NCBI GenBank assembly: GCA_040223695.1
Contig: JAVKFU010000007.1
Coordinates: 1-64,000 of the forward strand
Source of the DNA: Deltaproteobacteria bacterium
GTDB taxonomy: Bacteria; Desulfobacterota_D; UBA1144; Nemesobacterales; UBA2774
Length of the DNA: 64,000 nucleotides
Direction: 5' to 3'
Shown here: one piece after another, positions 1-8,983 of the stretch
How positions within the stretch are numbered: the first letter of the stretch is position 1
How the letters are laid out: each line of letters opens with the position of its first letter
Program-made: the position numbers and the translations under genes
The notes under the pieces: generated by a model
Database searches by the model: none
What the model saw: only the letters and a program-made list of their open reading frames with translations
Told to the model about the DNA's origin: nothing

Positions 1-1
1 A

Positions 2-358
2 TTGGGATATGACCTCGTGTCGTATCATACGGAAGGAAAACCGGTAAGGGGAGACGGTAATAACCTAGTGGTTTATGAAGGCGTAACCTATTTATTCGCG
101 AATGAGGAGAATAAGAACGCATTCGAGAAGAACCCCGAAAAATATCTTCCCGCCTACGGGGGATGGTGCGCATTCGGAGTCTCGGTAAATAAGAAGTTTG
201 TAGGAGACCCCGAGGTGTGGAAGATAGTTGACGGGAAGCTTTACCTGAATCTGGATAGAAACATTCAGAAAATGTGGTTTGAAGATATTCCCGGCAATAT
301 AGCAAAGGCGGATAAGAACTGGGAACAGATTAAAGATAAATCCCCGGATCAACTTTAA
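2..358 (+). CDS. YHS domain-containing protein (5' end outside window)
   Basis: The reading frame is open to the left edge, so the N-terminus (probably a signal peptide) is missing. The visible 118 residues start with GYDLVSYHTEGKPVRG and contain YEGVTYLFANEENKNAFEKN and YGGWCAF. This is the pattern of the YHS family, a small domain found in metal-associated or exported proteins of unknown role. The TTG at base 2 is only the first possible start codon in view, not evidence of a true start. A strong intrinsic terminator follows the stop. The family call is fairly secure; the function is not. Confidence 0.75.
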   Translation: MGYDLVSYHTEGKPVRGDGNNLVVYEGVTYLFANEENKNAFEKNPEKYLPAYGGWCAFGVSVNKKFVGDPEVWKIVDGKLYLNLDRNIQKMWFEDIPGNIAKADKNWEQIKDKSPDQL

Positions 359-386
359 TCATCCACAGTTTGTAATCAAATGTATT

Positions 387-446
387 ATAGCTCAAGGAGA
401 GAAAGGAGCGACGAAGCTTCAACACTCCTTGAGCTATCTCTTTTTA
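387..446 (+). terminator. intrinsic terminator after YHS gene
   Basis: A perfect 13-bp stem (387-399 with 425-437, ATAGCTCAAGGAG/CTCCTTGAGCTAT) encloses a 25-nt loop and is followed by CTCTTTTT. It lies 28 bp after the YHS stop codon. Confidence 0.8.
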
Positions 447-554
447 TGTATTAAAGCAACGCAGCAAATTATTAAAAACCGTTTTTAACAACCTGTTTCT
501 TGTTGCAATTATACAACAAATTATTCTACAATAATAGAAATGGGGTAACGGATT

Positions 555-2540
555 GTGTCCAAACAATCTAACTCAGATCGGAATAAGAGTAAAAGAGCCG
601 CTCTTCAACGTGAGTCAGAGGCACGATATCGCACTTTGCTTGAAATTAATAATTCAATTATTTCTACCTTCACACTGAACGATTTACTTCTAAAAATTTC
701 CAAGGCTATAATCGATAAGCTGCCCTTTGATTATTCATCTATATCTTTATATAAGGTTGAAAAGGATGTACTAGAGTTGCATTCTTTTGGGGAAAAGATT
801 CCGTTATCGCCGGGTTCAGAACTACCACGAAAGGGCAGTCACGTTGGATGGGTTTTTGAGAATAAAAGGATACTCATTGCCAATGACTTATCTAAAGAAC
901 AGAAGTTCACCACGGATAAACTTCTACAGGAAGTAGGAATAGCTTCTTACATAATCACACCACTTATTAGCCGAGAGAAGATAATAGGAACCCTAAACTT
1001 GGGATTCTATATGCCTAATGATTTTAAAGAATGTGACACAGATTTTCTATCGCTGGTTTCGAAGCAAATAGCCCTTGCTGTTGATAATGCAAAATCTCAT
1101 GAGCGAATCGAAAAATTAAAAAAGCAAAATGAGTTAATCTTAAACTCGGCCGGGGAAGGCATATATGGGCTTGACTCAAACGGAATTACCACCTTTGTAA
1201 ACCCGGCAGCCGCTCAAATGATTGGATGGGAGCTGGAAGAGCTTATCGGCAAACCTCAACACCAGATTTTACACCATACTAAGCCTGATGGTACTCCCTA
1301 CCCTAATACAGAATGTCCTATATATGCTGCGTTTAAAGACGGGAAGATACACTCGGTTAAAAATGAAGTCTTTTGGAGAAAGGACGGTAGCAGCTTTCCA
1401 GTTGAGTATGTAAGCACACCGATTTGGGAATACGGTAATTTGGTCGGAGCGGTAGTTGTATTCAGGGATGTGACTAATGAAAAAATAGCAGAAGAAAAAC
1501 TCAGGAAGGCTTATTTAGAAGTAGAGCGATTAAAAAACAAACTACAGCAAGAGAATTTATATCTTCAGGAAGAAATCAAGTTCGAACATAACTTCGAAGA
1601 GATAGTTGGCGAGAGCAAGGTTATAAAAGATGTTCTGCGTCAAGTTGAAATGGTTGCCGGCACCGACTCGACTGTGCTAATCAGAGGAGAGACCGGAACA
1701 GGCAAGGAGCGAATCGCAAGAGCAATTCATAATAACAGTTCCAGAAGAGATAGGCCATTAGTAAAAGTAAACTGCCCCGCGATTCCCTCCGGTTTAATTG
1801 AAAGCGAATTATTCGGACATGAAAAGGGGGCGTTCACAGGAGCACTTACAAAGAAAATAGGGAAATTCGAACTCGCTGACGGTGGGACCATATTTCTGGA
1901 TGAGCTGGGGGATTTGCCACTCGACGCACAGGCCAAGCTGCTCAGGGTGCTTCAGGAGAGGGAGTTTGAGAGAGTAGGTAGTATTGAGACACGGAACGTG
2001 GACGTCCGGGTCATAGCTGCGACTAATAGGGATCTGGAGAGCGCGGTAAAAGAAGGAAAATTTCGTGCAGACTTATATTACCGCTTAAATGTTTTTCCTA
2101 TTGTAGTTCCAGCCTTGGCGAAACGTAAAGAGGATATCCCCCTCCTTGCGACGTACTTTACACAAAAGTATGCAAATAAATTGGGCAAAGCGATAAAGTC
2201 AATAAGCGAGGAAAACATAGAAGCTCTGAAGAACTATTCGTGGCCGGGAAACATCAGGGAATTAGAGAATATAGTTGAAAGGGCAGTCATCGTTTCGACG
2301 GGCGAAACACTCAATATAGATAAAAATCTTTTTGATTCATCATTAGAATCATCTTTCAATGACAATGAACTTTCGAACCTGGAAGATAATGAGCGAGAAC
2401 ATATCATTAAGGTATTAAACAAGACAAAATGGCAAATTTATGGAGAGAAAGGTGCGGCAAAAATACTGGGTATAAATCCCAGTACACTCAGAAGCCGCAT
2501 GGACAAACTGGGCATAAAAAAGGAAATAAAGTTGCTTTAG
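555..2540 (+). CDS. sigma-54-dependent transcriptional activator (GAF-PAS-AAA+-Fis)
   Basis: This 661-residue bacterial enhancer-binding protein opens sigma-54 promoters by ATP hydrolysis. In order it shows a GAF-like sensor (about 30-180), a PAS domain (about 188-310), a coiled linker (about 315-350), an AAA+ domain, and a C-terminal Fis-type helix-turn-helix (about 620-660). The AAA+ domain has Walker A GETGTGKE near residue 378, the sigma-54-contacting loop GAFTGA near 424, and Walker [13 protein letters not shown]. There is no receiver domain, so it probably senses a small ligand or redox/haem signal directly through GAF or PAS. The start is GTG, with GGGG about 9 bases upstream. A consensus -24/-12 promoter lies 145 bp downstream and is the obvious target. 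The ligand is unknown. Confidence 0.9.
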   Translation: MSKQSNSDRNKSKRAALQRESEARYRTLLEINNSIISTFTLNDLLLKISKAIIDKLPFDYSSISLYKVEKDVLELHSFGEKIPLSPGSELPRKGSHVGWVFENKRILIANDLSKEQKFTTDKLLQEVGIASYIITPLISREKIIGTLNLGFYMPNDFKECDTDFLSLVSKQIALAVDNAKSHERIEKLKKQNELILNSAGEGIYGLDSNGITTFVNPAAAQMIGWELEELIGKPQHQILHHTKPDGTPYPNTECPIYAAFKDGKIHSVKNEVFWRKDGSSFPVEYVSTPIWEYGNLVGAVVVFRDVTNEKIAEEKLRKAYLEVERLKNKLQQENLYLQEEIKFEHNFEEIVGESKVIKDVLRQVEMVAGTDSTVLIRGETGTGKERIARAIHNNSSRRDRPLVKVNCPAIPSGLIESELFGHEKGAFTGALTKKIGKFELADGGTIFLDELGDLPLDAQAKLLRVLQEREFERVGSIETRNVDVRVIAATNRDLESAVKEGKFRADLYYRLNVFPIVVPALAKRKEDIPLLATYFTQKYANKLGKAIKSISEENIEALKNYSWPGNIRELENIVERAVIVSTGETLNIDKNLFDSSLESSFNDNELSNLEDNEREHIIKVLNKTKWQIYGEKGAAKILGINPSTLRSRMDKLGIKKEIKLL

Positions 2541-2685
2541 CAAAAGCCCCGTAATCTTGAAATTTCGCTATTCCTCGATATTTCGTGAGTATTAATATCC
2601 AGAATTTTATATCTAGTTGGAATAAGGTCTTAAAAAACTCTATCATACCAGTCACTTAAACATGCTGTTGATTGCACGTTTTTTG

Positions 2686-2701
2686 TGGCACAGCCCTTGC
2701 A
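2686..2701 (+). promoter_or_regulatory. sigma-54 (-24/-12) promoter
   Basis: TGGCAC (2686-2691), a 5-base spacer, then TTGCA (2697-2701) match the sigma-54 consensus exactly, with GG and GC dinucleotides at the right spacing. Transcription should start near 2711-2713, upstream of the STAS/ECF sigma genes. Confidence 0.85.
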
Positions 2702-2750
2702 CTATATACAACCGTAAAAAGTATTGAAATCAAGAACGAGGTTATTAGAC

Positions 2751-3041
2751 GTGCTAAGAATTACATTAATATTCCAGGATGCAGAAGCTGTGACATTGAG
2801 ATTAGATGGGAAATTGATTGGAACATGTGTATCTACTTTAAAAAAGGAGTGTCTGAACTATAAGGACAAAAAAAATAAGACCGTGATATTGGATTTCTCT
2901 GGCCTTTCTTTTATTGACCGCGATGGAGTGACAATGTTGGAAAGCATTAATGACGAAAAATTGCAGATTGTTAATTGTCCAATATTCATAGAAAAGCTTC
3001 TAGAAAATCTGATATCGGTTATGAAAGGAGATATAAAATGA
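2751..3041 (+). CDS. STAS domain protein (anti-sigma factor antagonist-like)
   Basis: About 96 residues with a STAS-like core: LRITLIFQDAEAVTLRLDGKL, a strand-helix stretch, then VILDFSGLSFIDRDGVTML. STAS proteins act in partner-switching cascades, where a phosphorylatable Ser/Thr decides binding to an anti-sigma kinase. Here the DFSGLSFIDRDG segment holds the usual helix start. GTG at 2751 is preferred because GAGG sits about 9 bases upstream; TTG at 2724 is an alternative. The stop overlaps the sigma-factor start (ATGA), implying translational coupling. No serine kinase is encoded in the window, so the classical partner is missing locally. Confidence 0.65.
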   Translation: MLRITLIFQDAEAVTLRLDGKLIGTCVSTLKKECLNYKDKKNKTVILDFSGLSFIDRDGVTMLESINDEKLQIVNCPIFIEKLLENLISVMKGDIK

Positions 3042-3763
3042 GTAACAATAGCTTGATAAATTCACTACAACATAACCAAGAATTAGCTTACAACTATGAC
3101 TCGATTAGTAACGATGAAACCTCACTATACGAATCATCAGACAAGGCATACTCAGATGGTTTTGAAATAAATTATAAAGAGATGGCTGATGAGGAAATTA
3201 TCAGTCTCTATATCGATAACGAAGATGAATCTGCTTTTAATGAAATTGTTGATCGCTATGGGTGGAAGCTACACAGGCTTGCGTTCAGAATCACACATGA
3301 TATGCGTAACGCTGACGATGTTCTTCAGGATGTCTTCCTAACACTGGTGGAAAAACTACAAACCTTCCGTCAACAGTCAAAATTCTCTACCTGGCTTTAT
3401 AGAGTTGCTGTAAATGCGAGTTTTATGTTCTTGAAAAGACAAAAGAAATACCAGCGGGAATTGAGCCTGGACGATTTTGAAACGTATGATAATAACGGAT
3501 ACCTGGAAGGGGTTGTACTACAAGATTGGAGCTGCGTCCCGGAAGATGTAGTAATGAGAAGAGAGGAGATGGATAAGATAGAAAAAGCAATCAGCGAGTT
3601 GCCTGAATTACATAGAGTCGCGTTTCATCTTAGTCATATAGAAGGACTTACCAATGCTGAAATTGGAAATATTTTGGGACTGACTCTACCTGCGGTTAAA
3701 TCCAGGGTTCGTAGAGCAAGAATGTTTCTAAGAGATAGGCTCTCCGATAATTTATACAATTAA
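3038..3763 (+). CDS. ECF-type RNA polymerase sigma factor
   Basis: A 241-residue sigma-70 family protein. Region 2 contains DESAFNEIVDRYGWKLHRLAFRI and DADDVLQDVF-like residues (NADDVLQDVFLTLVEKL), with FSTWLYRVAVNASFMFLKR. Region 4 contains LPELHRVAFHLSHIEGLTNAEIGNILGLTLPAVKSRVRRAR. The N-terminal 65 residues are acidic, low in complexity and lack a family match, which makes it longer than usual for ECF factors. ATG 3038 follows AAGGAG by 8 bases. It is the second gene of the sigma-54-driven operon, so this looks like a cascade in which sigma-54 turns on an alternative sigma factor. Downstream zinc-ribbon and cytochrome genes are candidate targets. Confidence 0.9.
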   Translation: MSNNSLINSLQHNQELAYNYDSISNDETSLYESSDKAYSDGFEINYKEMADEEIISLYIDNEDESAFNEIVDRYGWKLHRLAFRITHDMRNADDVLQDVFLTLVEKLQTFRQQSKFSTWLYRVAVNASFMFLKRQKKYQRELSLDDFETYDNNGYLEGVVLQDWSCVPEDVVMRREEMDKIEKAISELPELHRVAFHLSHIEGLTNAEIGNILGLTLPAVKSRVRRARMFLRDRLSDNLYN

Positions 3764-3805
3764 GGGAATTAATCGAGTTAATTACATTGCAATAGAGGTG
3801 CCAGA

Positions 3806-4204
3806 ATGAAACAGAAGAATGAAACTTCTACTATCGAGGAAATAAGAGAGGCGTTCAATCCATTCTCTCTCCACGCGGGTCCCCGGATGCTCATGTATAT
3901 GTATATTGATGAAGAGTACTACGAGAGAAAGCGCAACGAGTATGCCTTGAGCCGCGTATTGGACCATAACACGACGTTTCAGTCATTGTATGACGGGTAT
4001 CACCGGAGTGAGCAAGCAGAGCAGGATATAAGGCCTCTTGAAGCCTTTCGCTGCTGGGCGTGCGGTCACACAGGCGGCAGCATGATCATGGTTTCTATAA
4101 ACCTGTTCATATGTCCGCATTGTCATGAAAATCTGGCGAAGCTATTCCCAACCAGACAGAATAATCTATCTGTTATACATATTGATACGACTTCAACTCT
4201 GTGA
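3806..4204 (+). CDS. zinc-ribbon protein of unknown function
   Basis: A 132-residue soluble protein that I do not recognise. The first 85 residues are charged and helical. The C-terminal part holds two CxxC knuckles (CWACGHTGG and CPHCHE, 20 residues apart) typical of a zinc ribbon. ATG 3806 follows GAGGTG. It lies 42 bp after the ECF sigma gene on the same strand and could be cotranscribed. A zinc-binding anti-sigma role is possible by position, but it lacks the HxxxCxxC motif of ZAS anti-sigma factors and has no membrane segment. Confidence 0.6.
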   Translation: MKQKNETSTIEEIREAFNPFSLHAGPRMLMYMYIDEEYYERKRNEYALSRVLDHNTTFQSLYDGYHRSEQAEQDIRPLEAFRCWACGHTGGSMIMVSINLFICPHCHENLAKLFPTRQNNLSVIHIDTTSTL

Positions 4205-4353
4205 TAATATCGAAATGATTAGGGATGCTAAATATTTTGGGTTGCTGCTAACGGGTCAATCAATCATAGATTTAACATAGGAAGATAAATTTATTAAAGA
4301 ATATGGCTGTCACATAACTAACAGTAATTACAATAAATTTAAGGAGGTGTTAC

Positions 4354-4953
4354 ATGATTAAATTTATTTCGCACTACGGGTCATGGAGATCGTTTACTTA
4401 TATGGTTATGATTCTTTTCATTGTTATGATGGGATTTTCGATTCCCCAAGCCGAATCGAAAGAACATGCGAAATTCGATAAAGAAGGGAATTTGATTCAA
4501 CCGGAGAACTTTGTTTGGAGAAAATGGATGTATGTGGGAACTCCGCTTACTCCAAATTCGCTCAATCCACCTGAAGCGCCATTTCCAGAATTTCATAATG
4601 TATACATCGATCCGGCCAGCTACGAGAGTTACACAAAAACAGGTAAATTCCCTGATGGCACGTTATTGATTAAGGAGCTAGTGAGCGTTGGGGCAACCAA
4701 AGCTGCCAGCGGTAACGGGTTTTTCCAGGGAGACTTCATAGGGTTGGAAGCCGCATATAAGGATTCTAAACGCTATCCGGATGAGCCGGGGAATTGGGCC
4801 TATTTTACATTTAGTCACGAGGCGCCGCCCTATCCATCAAGTGCAAAACTGCAGCCGACTGCAGCTTGCAATGCGTGTCATGAAGCTAATGCAGCGGAAG
4901 ATTGGGTTTTTACACAATTTTATCCCGTGCTCAGAGCAGCAAAACCCAAATAG
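4354..4953 (+). CDS. cytochrome P460 family protein, exported (copy 1)
   Basis: A 199-residue exported c-type haemoprotein. An N-terminal hydrophobic segment (about 12-30) acts as signal peptide. The body carries P460-family features: NFVWRKWMYVGTPLTP, EFHNVYIDP, KTGKFPDGTLLIKEL. The C-terminal haem site is CNACHE (CxxCH). Cytochrome P460 and cytochrome c'-beta proteins bind or oxidise NO, hydroxylamine or related nitrogen species. The spectroscopic P460 class depends on a lysine crosslink to haem that cannot be judged here. ATG 4354 has the strong site AAGGAGGTG. Copy 2 follows after only 19 bp, so the two are probably one operon. Confidence 0.8.
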   Translation: MIKFISHYGSWRSFTYMVMILFIVMMGFSIPQAESKEHAKFDKEGNLIQPENFVWRKWMYVGTPLTPNSLNPPEAPFPEFHNVYIDPASYESYTKTGKFPDGTLLIKELVSVGATKAASGNGFFQGDFIGLEAAYKDSKRYPDEPGNWAYFTFSHEAPPYPSSAKLQPTAACNACHEANAAEDWVFTQFYPVLRAAKPK

Positions 4954-4972
4954 AAGGAGATAAGCGGTAACT

Positions 4973-5539
4973 ATGATGAAACTCAAATTAACTATTGTTA
5001 CAGTGGCAGCCATATTTGCATCGTTAATTGTTGCCGTTCATTTTGTCGAAACGGAAGAGGACGAGTCGTTTTCCCCCTACGTGGACAAAGATGGGAAAAT
5101 TACTCGTCTTACTGATTTTAAAGAAAATTGGACTTTTCTCGGCTCATGGACTCTGCCGGATAAAAAAGATGATGGTATGCACATTGTATATACTCAGCCG
5201 GGTGTTGTGGAAGAGTACAAAAAGAGTGGTGGGAAATTTCCTGATGGAGCAGTTCTCGTAAAAGAAGTAAGATCAACTAAATCTGAAGCAATGACTACAG
5301 GACCAAACGTAATTCATGCCAAAGACGAAGTTCTCTGGTTTGTTATGATAAAAGATGCAAAGGGGAGATACCCGGATAATCCTTTATGGGGTGACGGTTG
5401 GGGCTGGGCTCTATACTATGCGAATGATCCTTCCAAAAATGTTGCTACTGACTATAAAATAGACTGCCTCGGCTGCCATGTTCCTGCTAAGCAGACCGAT
5501 TGGGTGTACGTGCAAGGTTATCCGGTTTTAAAGGAATAA
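4973..5539 (+). CDS. cytochrome P460 family protein, exported (copy 2)
   Basis: A 188-residue homologue of the preceding gene. It has a signal peptide (residues 1-22), the shared blocks FKENWTFLGSWTLPD, GGKFPDGAVLVKEVRS and WALYYANDP, and a C-terminal CLGCHV haem site (CxxCH). GAAGGAGAT sits upstream of tandem ATG codons at 4973/4976. The tandem arrangement suggests duplication and divergence, with both copies in the periplasm. A role in nitric oxide or hydroxylamine chemistry is inferred from the family. Confidence 0.8.
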   Translation: MMKLKLTIVTVAAIFASLIVAVHFVETEEDESFSPYVDKDGKITRLTDFKENWTFLGSWTLPDKKDDGMHIVYTQPGVVEEYKKSGGKFPDGAVLVKEVRSTKSEAMTTGPNVIHAKDEVLWFVMIKDAKGRYPDNPLWGDGWGWALYYANDPSKNVATDYKIDCLGCHVPAKQTDWVYVQGYPVLKE

Positions 5540-5608
5540 ATTTATACTAGACACATTAAGTTTTTTTAAATTTTACTATAGACATAAATATATGTTAAGG
5601 AGATATAC

Positions 5609-6013
5609 ATGAGCAGAACAGCGATGGAAACGGTAAAAGAGTTTTACAGCCTTATAAATTCAGACCCGAGCGCACTTCCCAGTGTGCTGCACTCCGAGAT
5701 TAAATGGGAGATCATAGGTGGTTTTCCCTACGGCGGAGAGTATAACGGGCTTGGCTCGGCAATGGAGGACTTCTTCGGAAAAGTGATGCAACATTTTGAA
5801 TTCTGGAACGATCACCCTGATGAGTATATAGACGCCGGGGATAAAATAATCGTACTTGGACACTATAAGACAAGGGCCAAAGGCGCAAACTCAGACGTCA
5901 TGCCGTCCTTCGCGCATGTGTGGACAGTTGATGACGGCATGTTAACGAGGCTCCAGCAATACACGGACACCGTCGTACTGTCAGATGCGCTCGGCCACAA
6001 CGTCCCTCACTGA
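5609..6013 (+). CDS. SnoaL-like/NTF2-fold protein
   Basis: A 134-residue protein of the nuclear transport factor 2-like superfamily, with the characteristic METVKEFYSLINS... start, LHSEIKWEIIGGFPYGGEYNG, and a C-terminal HVWTVDDGMLTRLQQYTDT strand pair. The fold hosts isomerases, hydrolases and plain ligand-binding proteins, so no reaction can be assigned. AAGGAGATATACATG gives an almost ideal start. It has no signal peptide and probably stands alone. Confidence 0.75.
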   Translation: MSRTAMETVKEFYSLINSDPSALPSVLHSEIKWEIIGGFPYGGEYNGLGSAMEDFFGKVMQHFEFWNDHPDEYIDAGDKIIVLGHYKTRAKGANSDVMPSFAHVWTVDDGMLTRLQQYTDTVVLSDALGHNVPH

Positions 6014-6081
6014 TGGATTAGCCAATTACCGGCAAGTTCATAGTCGCGCAGTTTAACTGCGTAACTAAATTTAGCTTTGCA

Positions 6082-6177
6082 GTATAGCTGTACCCAATTT
6101 ATTCTTTATCCGCGCATTACTTCGCCTTTAGATTCTAACGGCTGTATAGGTGTTTCAAATTTAGTATAGATGTTTCA
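6082..6177 (+). promoter_or_regulatory. direct repeats upstream of MBL-fold gene
   Basis: GTATAGGTGTTTCA (6144-6157) and GTATAGATGTTTCA (6164-6177) match at 13 of 14 bases and start exactly 20 bp apart. A weaker copy (GTATAGCTGT) begins at 6082. Spacing near two helical turns on one DNA face suggests an activator binding array. No family is assigned. Confidence 0.45.
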
Positions 6178-6196
6178 GCTAATTTTATAAATTGTC

Positions 6197-7054
6197 ATGA
6201 CGATCTACTTATACATTTGTTTTATTTTTTTCACTTTTTTCTTTTTAAATATAGCTTTGTCAGCTCCAACTGATTCAAAGTCTTCCCTATCCGTCATTAC
6301 TTATAAAGCATCTCCTGAGGGCTTTATGAGCAATTCCCATTTAATAATGGGAAAGAATGAGGCTATTCTGATTGATGCACAATTTTCCTCCAAAGAGGCT
6401 GAAAAACTCGTAGACCTAATCAATACCACAGGAAAAAAATTATCAAAGATAATAATTACTCATCCACATCCTGACCATTACTATGGTCTTGAAGTTTTGG
6501 GTGTTAAGTATGGGGATACCGAAATCACAGGAGGTCTTCGTACAATTGATTATGTTAAGAATACAATGAAGTATTGGCAGGGTGACAAAGAGGAGCCTCC
6601 GATTTTTGGGAGATTAACCGTTTTGGAAGGGAATAGCTTTAAGTTTGAAGATCGTGATGTTGTATTTAAAACTTTCACAAACGGCGAGAGCATTGAGAAT
6701 ACGGTCTTATATATCCCATCACTAGAAATGCTATTCGTAGGTGATCTGGCTAGTAACGGCGTGCACATGTGGTTGGGTGAGAACAACCTTGATAAGTGGC
6801 TTGAGCAACTCAGGATTATTCGTTCTATCGGTCCAATTTCTTATATTTATCCCGGGCACGGGCCGGTTGGGACAGTTGATATCCTAGACGAAGCTGAAAG
6901 ATATATATTGAATTTCAGGAATACCCTTAAAGACTCAAACAGTTTTGACGAAGCCGTAAAAAGAATGAAAGAATTGTACCCCGATTATGAAATGACTGAA
7001 ATCCTGGAGGGTAGCGTCAGGTCTGTAATGGGGCCTGATAATAAAATTCACTAG
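6197..7054 (+). CDS. exported metallo-beta-lactamase-fold hydrolase
   Basis: A 285-residue MBL-fold enzyme. A hydrophobic N-terminal segment (residues 1-22) predicts export or membrane anchoring. The zinc-binding signature THPHPDH (HxHxDH) is present near residue 95, followed by the downstream aspartate in FVGDLASNGVH and the PGHGPVG motif. Overall length and the order of motifs fit stand-alone MBL hydrolases, not beta-lactamases proper, so the substrate is open. The start has little ribosome-binding signal. Direct repeats 20 bp apart lie just upstream. Confidence 0.8.
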   Translation: MTIYLYICFIFFTFFFLNIALSAPTDSKSSLSVITYKASPEGFMSNSHLIMGKNEAILIDAQFSSKEAEKLVDLINTTGKKLSKIIITHPHPDHYYGLEVLGVKYGDTEITGGLRTIDYVKNTMKYWQGDKEEPPIFGRLTVLEGNSFKFEDRDVVFKTFTNGESIENTVLYIPSLEMLFVGDLASNGVHMWLGENNLDKWLEQLRIIRSIGPISYIYPGHGPVGTVDILDEAERYILNFRNTLKDSNSFDEAVKRMKELYPDYEMTEILEGSVRSVMGPDNKIH

Positions 7055-7126
7055 AGCAATGTTCGCTCTTATTATTGTGTTGACTTCAAGTACTTTTTGA
7101 TAAATATATATAATCAGGGTGATTCA

Positions 7127-7552
7127 ATGAACAGATCTATACTGCGTAACTTATATAGAGCATTTCTATTTGTTTTATTTATTCTGTTAATTTCACAAAT
7201 GGCATATGCAGAATGTGACGACCCTCCAAGCCCCGGTGTGGACTGGCACGGCTGTAATAAGGTAGGCGCTTACCTGAAAGGTGAGGATTTAAGCAAGGCT
7301 AACCTCTCAGGCGCTAATTTAAGACAAGCTAATCTTGAAGGTGCTAATCTTTCCGAGGCTAATCTTACCGGAGCTTCGCTTTTAGGTGTAAATCTGCAGG
7401 GAACTAATTTTGAAGGCGCTACAGTTATTTCCGCCTTTCTGACAAAATCGTTGATAGGGGGAGCGAAGCTGGACGGCGCTGTTTTTGATAATAGCTACTG
7501 GGTTAATGGAATGCAGTGTAAGCCCGGATCAATCGGGGAATGTAAGTACTAA
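7127..7552 (+). CDS. secreted pentapeptide-repeat protein
   Basis: A 141-residue protein with a signal peptide (about 1-28, ending QMAYA) and a run of about ten A(N/D)LxG repeats: DLSKANLSGANLRQANLEGA and on. These build a right-handed quadrilateral beta-helix. A short domain with two cysteines (QCKPGSIGEC) closes it. ATG 7127 with AGGGTG upstream is preferred over ATG 7097, because it places the signal peptide at the very N-terminus. The family fold is clear, the role unknown. Confidence 0.75.
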   Translation: MNRSILRNLYRAFLFVLFILLISQMAYAECDDPPSPGVDWHGCNKVGAYLKGEDLSKANLSGANLRQANLEGANLSEANLTGASLLGVNLQGTNFEGATVISAFLTKSLIGGAKLDGAVFDNSYWVNGMQCKPGSIGECKY

Positions 7553-7588
7553 GCAAGTTCCTGGGGAATTAAATTTATATACGTGATC

Positions 7589-8020
7589 TCAACGATCGTG
7601 TTTATTATGTCGGTAACGACGTTCGGACTCCTTTATAGGAATGTCGTTTATGCTAGCCTGGCGAATTCTCATTAATCCATTATCTGCGAATTCCCATAGT
7701 TCGATGCCGTGTGAACGGTACCAAAAACCCGAATCGTCATGCCACTCATATTCAAAGCGGACAGAAATTCGGTTTTCAGTAAAACTCCATAGCTCCTTTC
7801 TCAGTACGTAGTCCAGCTCTTTCTCCCATTTTCTCTTAAGAAAGGCTCTTATTTGATCACGACCGTTAAGAAACTCCGCTCTATTGCGCCAATGCGAATC
7901 TTCGGTATACGCTAGAGCGACTCTCTCCGGATTACGTGTGTTCCATAAATCCTCAGCTGCTTGTACTTTCGCTTTTGCAGTCTCAATCGTAAATGGCGGT
8001 AACGGTGGTTTTGATTCCAT
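7589..8020 (-). CDS. DUF1348-like NTF2-fold protein
   Basis: A 143-residue protein beginning [40 protein letters not shown]. It continues with REFL-type block [26 protein letters not shown] and [19 protein letters not shown]. This matches the widespread nuclear transport factor 2-like DUF1348 family. Function is unknown; members are often stress- or plant-associated. It is the second NTF2-fold gene within 2 kb and is unrelated in detail to the one at 5609. Confidence 0.75.
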   Translation of the reverse strand: MESKPPLPPFTIETAKAKVQAAEDLWNTRNPERVALAYTEDSHWRNRAEFLNGRDQIRAFLKRKWEKELDYVLRKELWSFTENRISVRFEYEWHDDSGFWYRSHGIELWEFADNGLMRIRQASINDIPIKESERRYRHNKHDR

Positions 8021-8130
8021 AGCATTTCCCTTTTATATTTAATTTATAGTAAGCATTAATTTATTCATCTGAATTGTTGTTAATCTTAACATAACTTATC
8101 CCATAAACCCGTTTCGAGTTAATAAAAGTA

Positions 8131-8898
8131 TTAGTTTCGACCGGCCATTACTCCACCGTCAACATCCCAGACTGCCCCTGTCACCCAACTTGCTTCATCG
8201 GAAAGCAGAAAATCGATGACAGCGGCTACGTCGTCAACGTCTCCTACCCTTCCAATAGGGTGAAAGTCATTGAAACCCACTAGTGTCTCCTCAATTTTAT
8301 CGGGCTCGATGAACCCTTCATAAATTGGTGTGGCTACAACTGCAGGAGAAACTGCGTTTGCTCGGATGTTATATTCTGAAAGCTCCATAGCCAAATGCTG
8401 AGTAAATGAGTGCAGACCGGCTTTTGCCATTGAGTATGCCGATGACGGAGTTGCCTTTATAGACTGTTTTGCCCACATCGACCCTATGTTTATAATGGCA
8501 CCACCGCCATTCTTTTTCATGTTTTCTGCTACTGCTTGTGTTATGAAGAAAATACTCTTGTTCAGGTCGAGATACTTGTCGTAATCGGATTTCGTGTGTT
8601 CTAAAAAGGGTGTTGGCTTAAAAGTACCCGCAGAGTTAATCAGATATTTAATATGCTTCTGTTCTTGTTTTATCCGATTAATAAATATTTCAACTTGATC
8701 TTCATTGTACAGATCAACACATACAGTTTGAACTTTACCGTTCACATTTAATTCTTCCTTTGCTAATTTAAGCCGATCATCATTATGAGATAGCAGTATA
8801 GTTTCCACGCCTCGCCCGATGAGTCGCTTGGCCGTTTGTTTCCCAATACCTGTGGAACCCCCAACGATGAGAGCTAAATGCTCATGCAACTTATTCAT
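8131..8898 (-). CDS. SDR-family NAD(P)-dependent oxidoreductase
   Basis: A 255-residue classical short-chain dehydrogenase. The cofactor loop is GGSTGIGKQ near residue 13, the NSAG motif follows strand 4 (INSAGTF), and catalytic Ser, Tyr and Lys lie in IGSMWA and YSMAK. C-terminal [12 protein letters not shown] is the usual SDR end. It looks like a complete, active enzyme, with substrate unknown. GAGG precedes the ATG. A stable hairpin lies between it and the upstream small secreted protein. Confidence 0.85.
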   Translation of the reverse strand: MNKLHEHLALIVGGSTGIGKQTAKRLIGRGVETILLSHNDDRLKLAKEELNVNGKVQTVCVDLYNEDQVEIFINRIKQEQKHIKYLINSAGTFKPTPFLEHTKSDYDKYLDLNKSIFFITQAVAENMKKNGGGAIINIGSMWAKQSIKATPSSAYSMAKAGLHSFTQHLAMELSEYNIRANAVSPAVVATPIYEGFIEPDKIEETLVGFNDFHPIGRVGDVDDVAAVIDFLLSDEASWVTGAVWDVDGGVMAGRN

Positions 8899-8932
8899 AA
8901 TAAAAACCTCTATTTGTATCCATTTTGAAATT

Positions 8933-8973
8933 TACGCTTATGGGTATGTAATTAATGCACACCCATAAGCGTA
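8933..8973 (-). promoter_or_regulatory. 13-bp-stem hairpin between genes
   Basis: TACGCTTATGGGT (8933-8945) pairs perfectly with ACCCATAAGCGTA (8961-8973) across a 15-nt loop. No U-run follows on the minus strand, so it is either a weak terminator or a processing/stability element between the small secreted protein and the SDR gene. Confidence 0.6.
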
Positions 8974-8983
8974 GGTAAATTCC

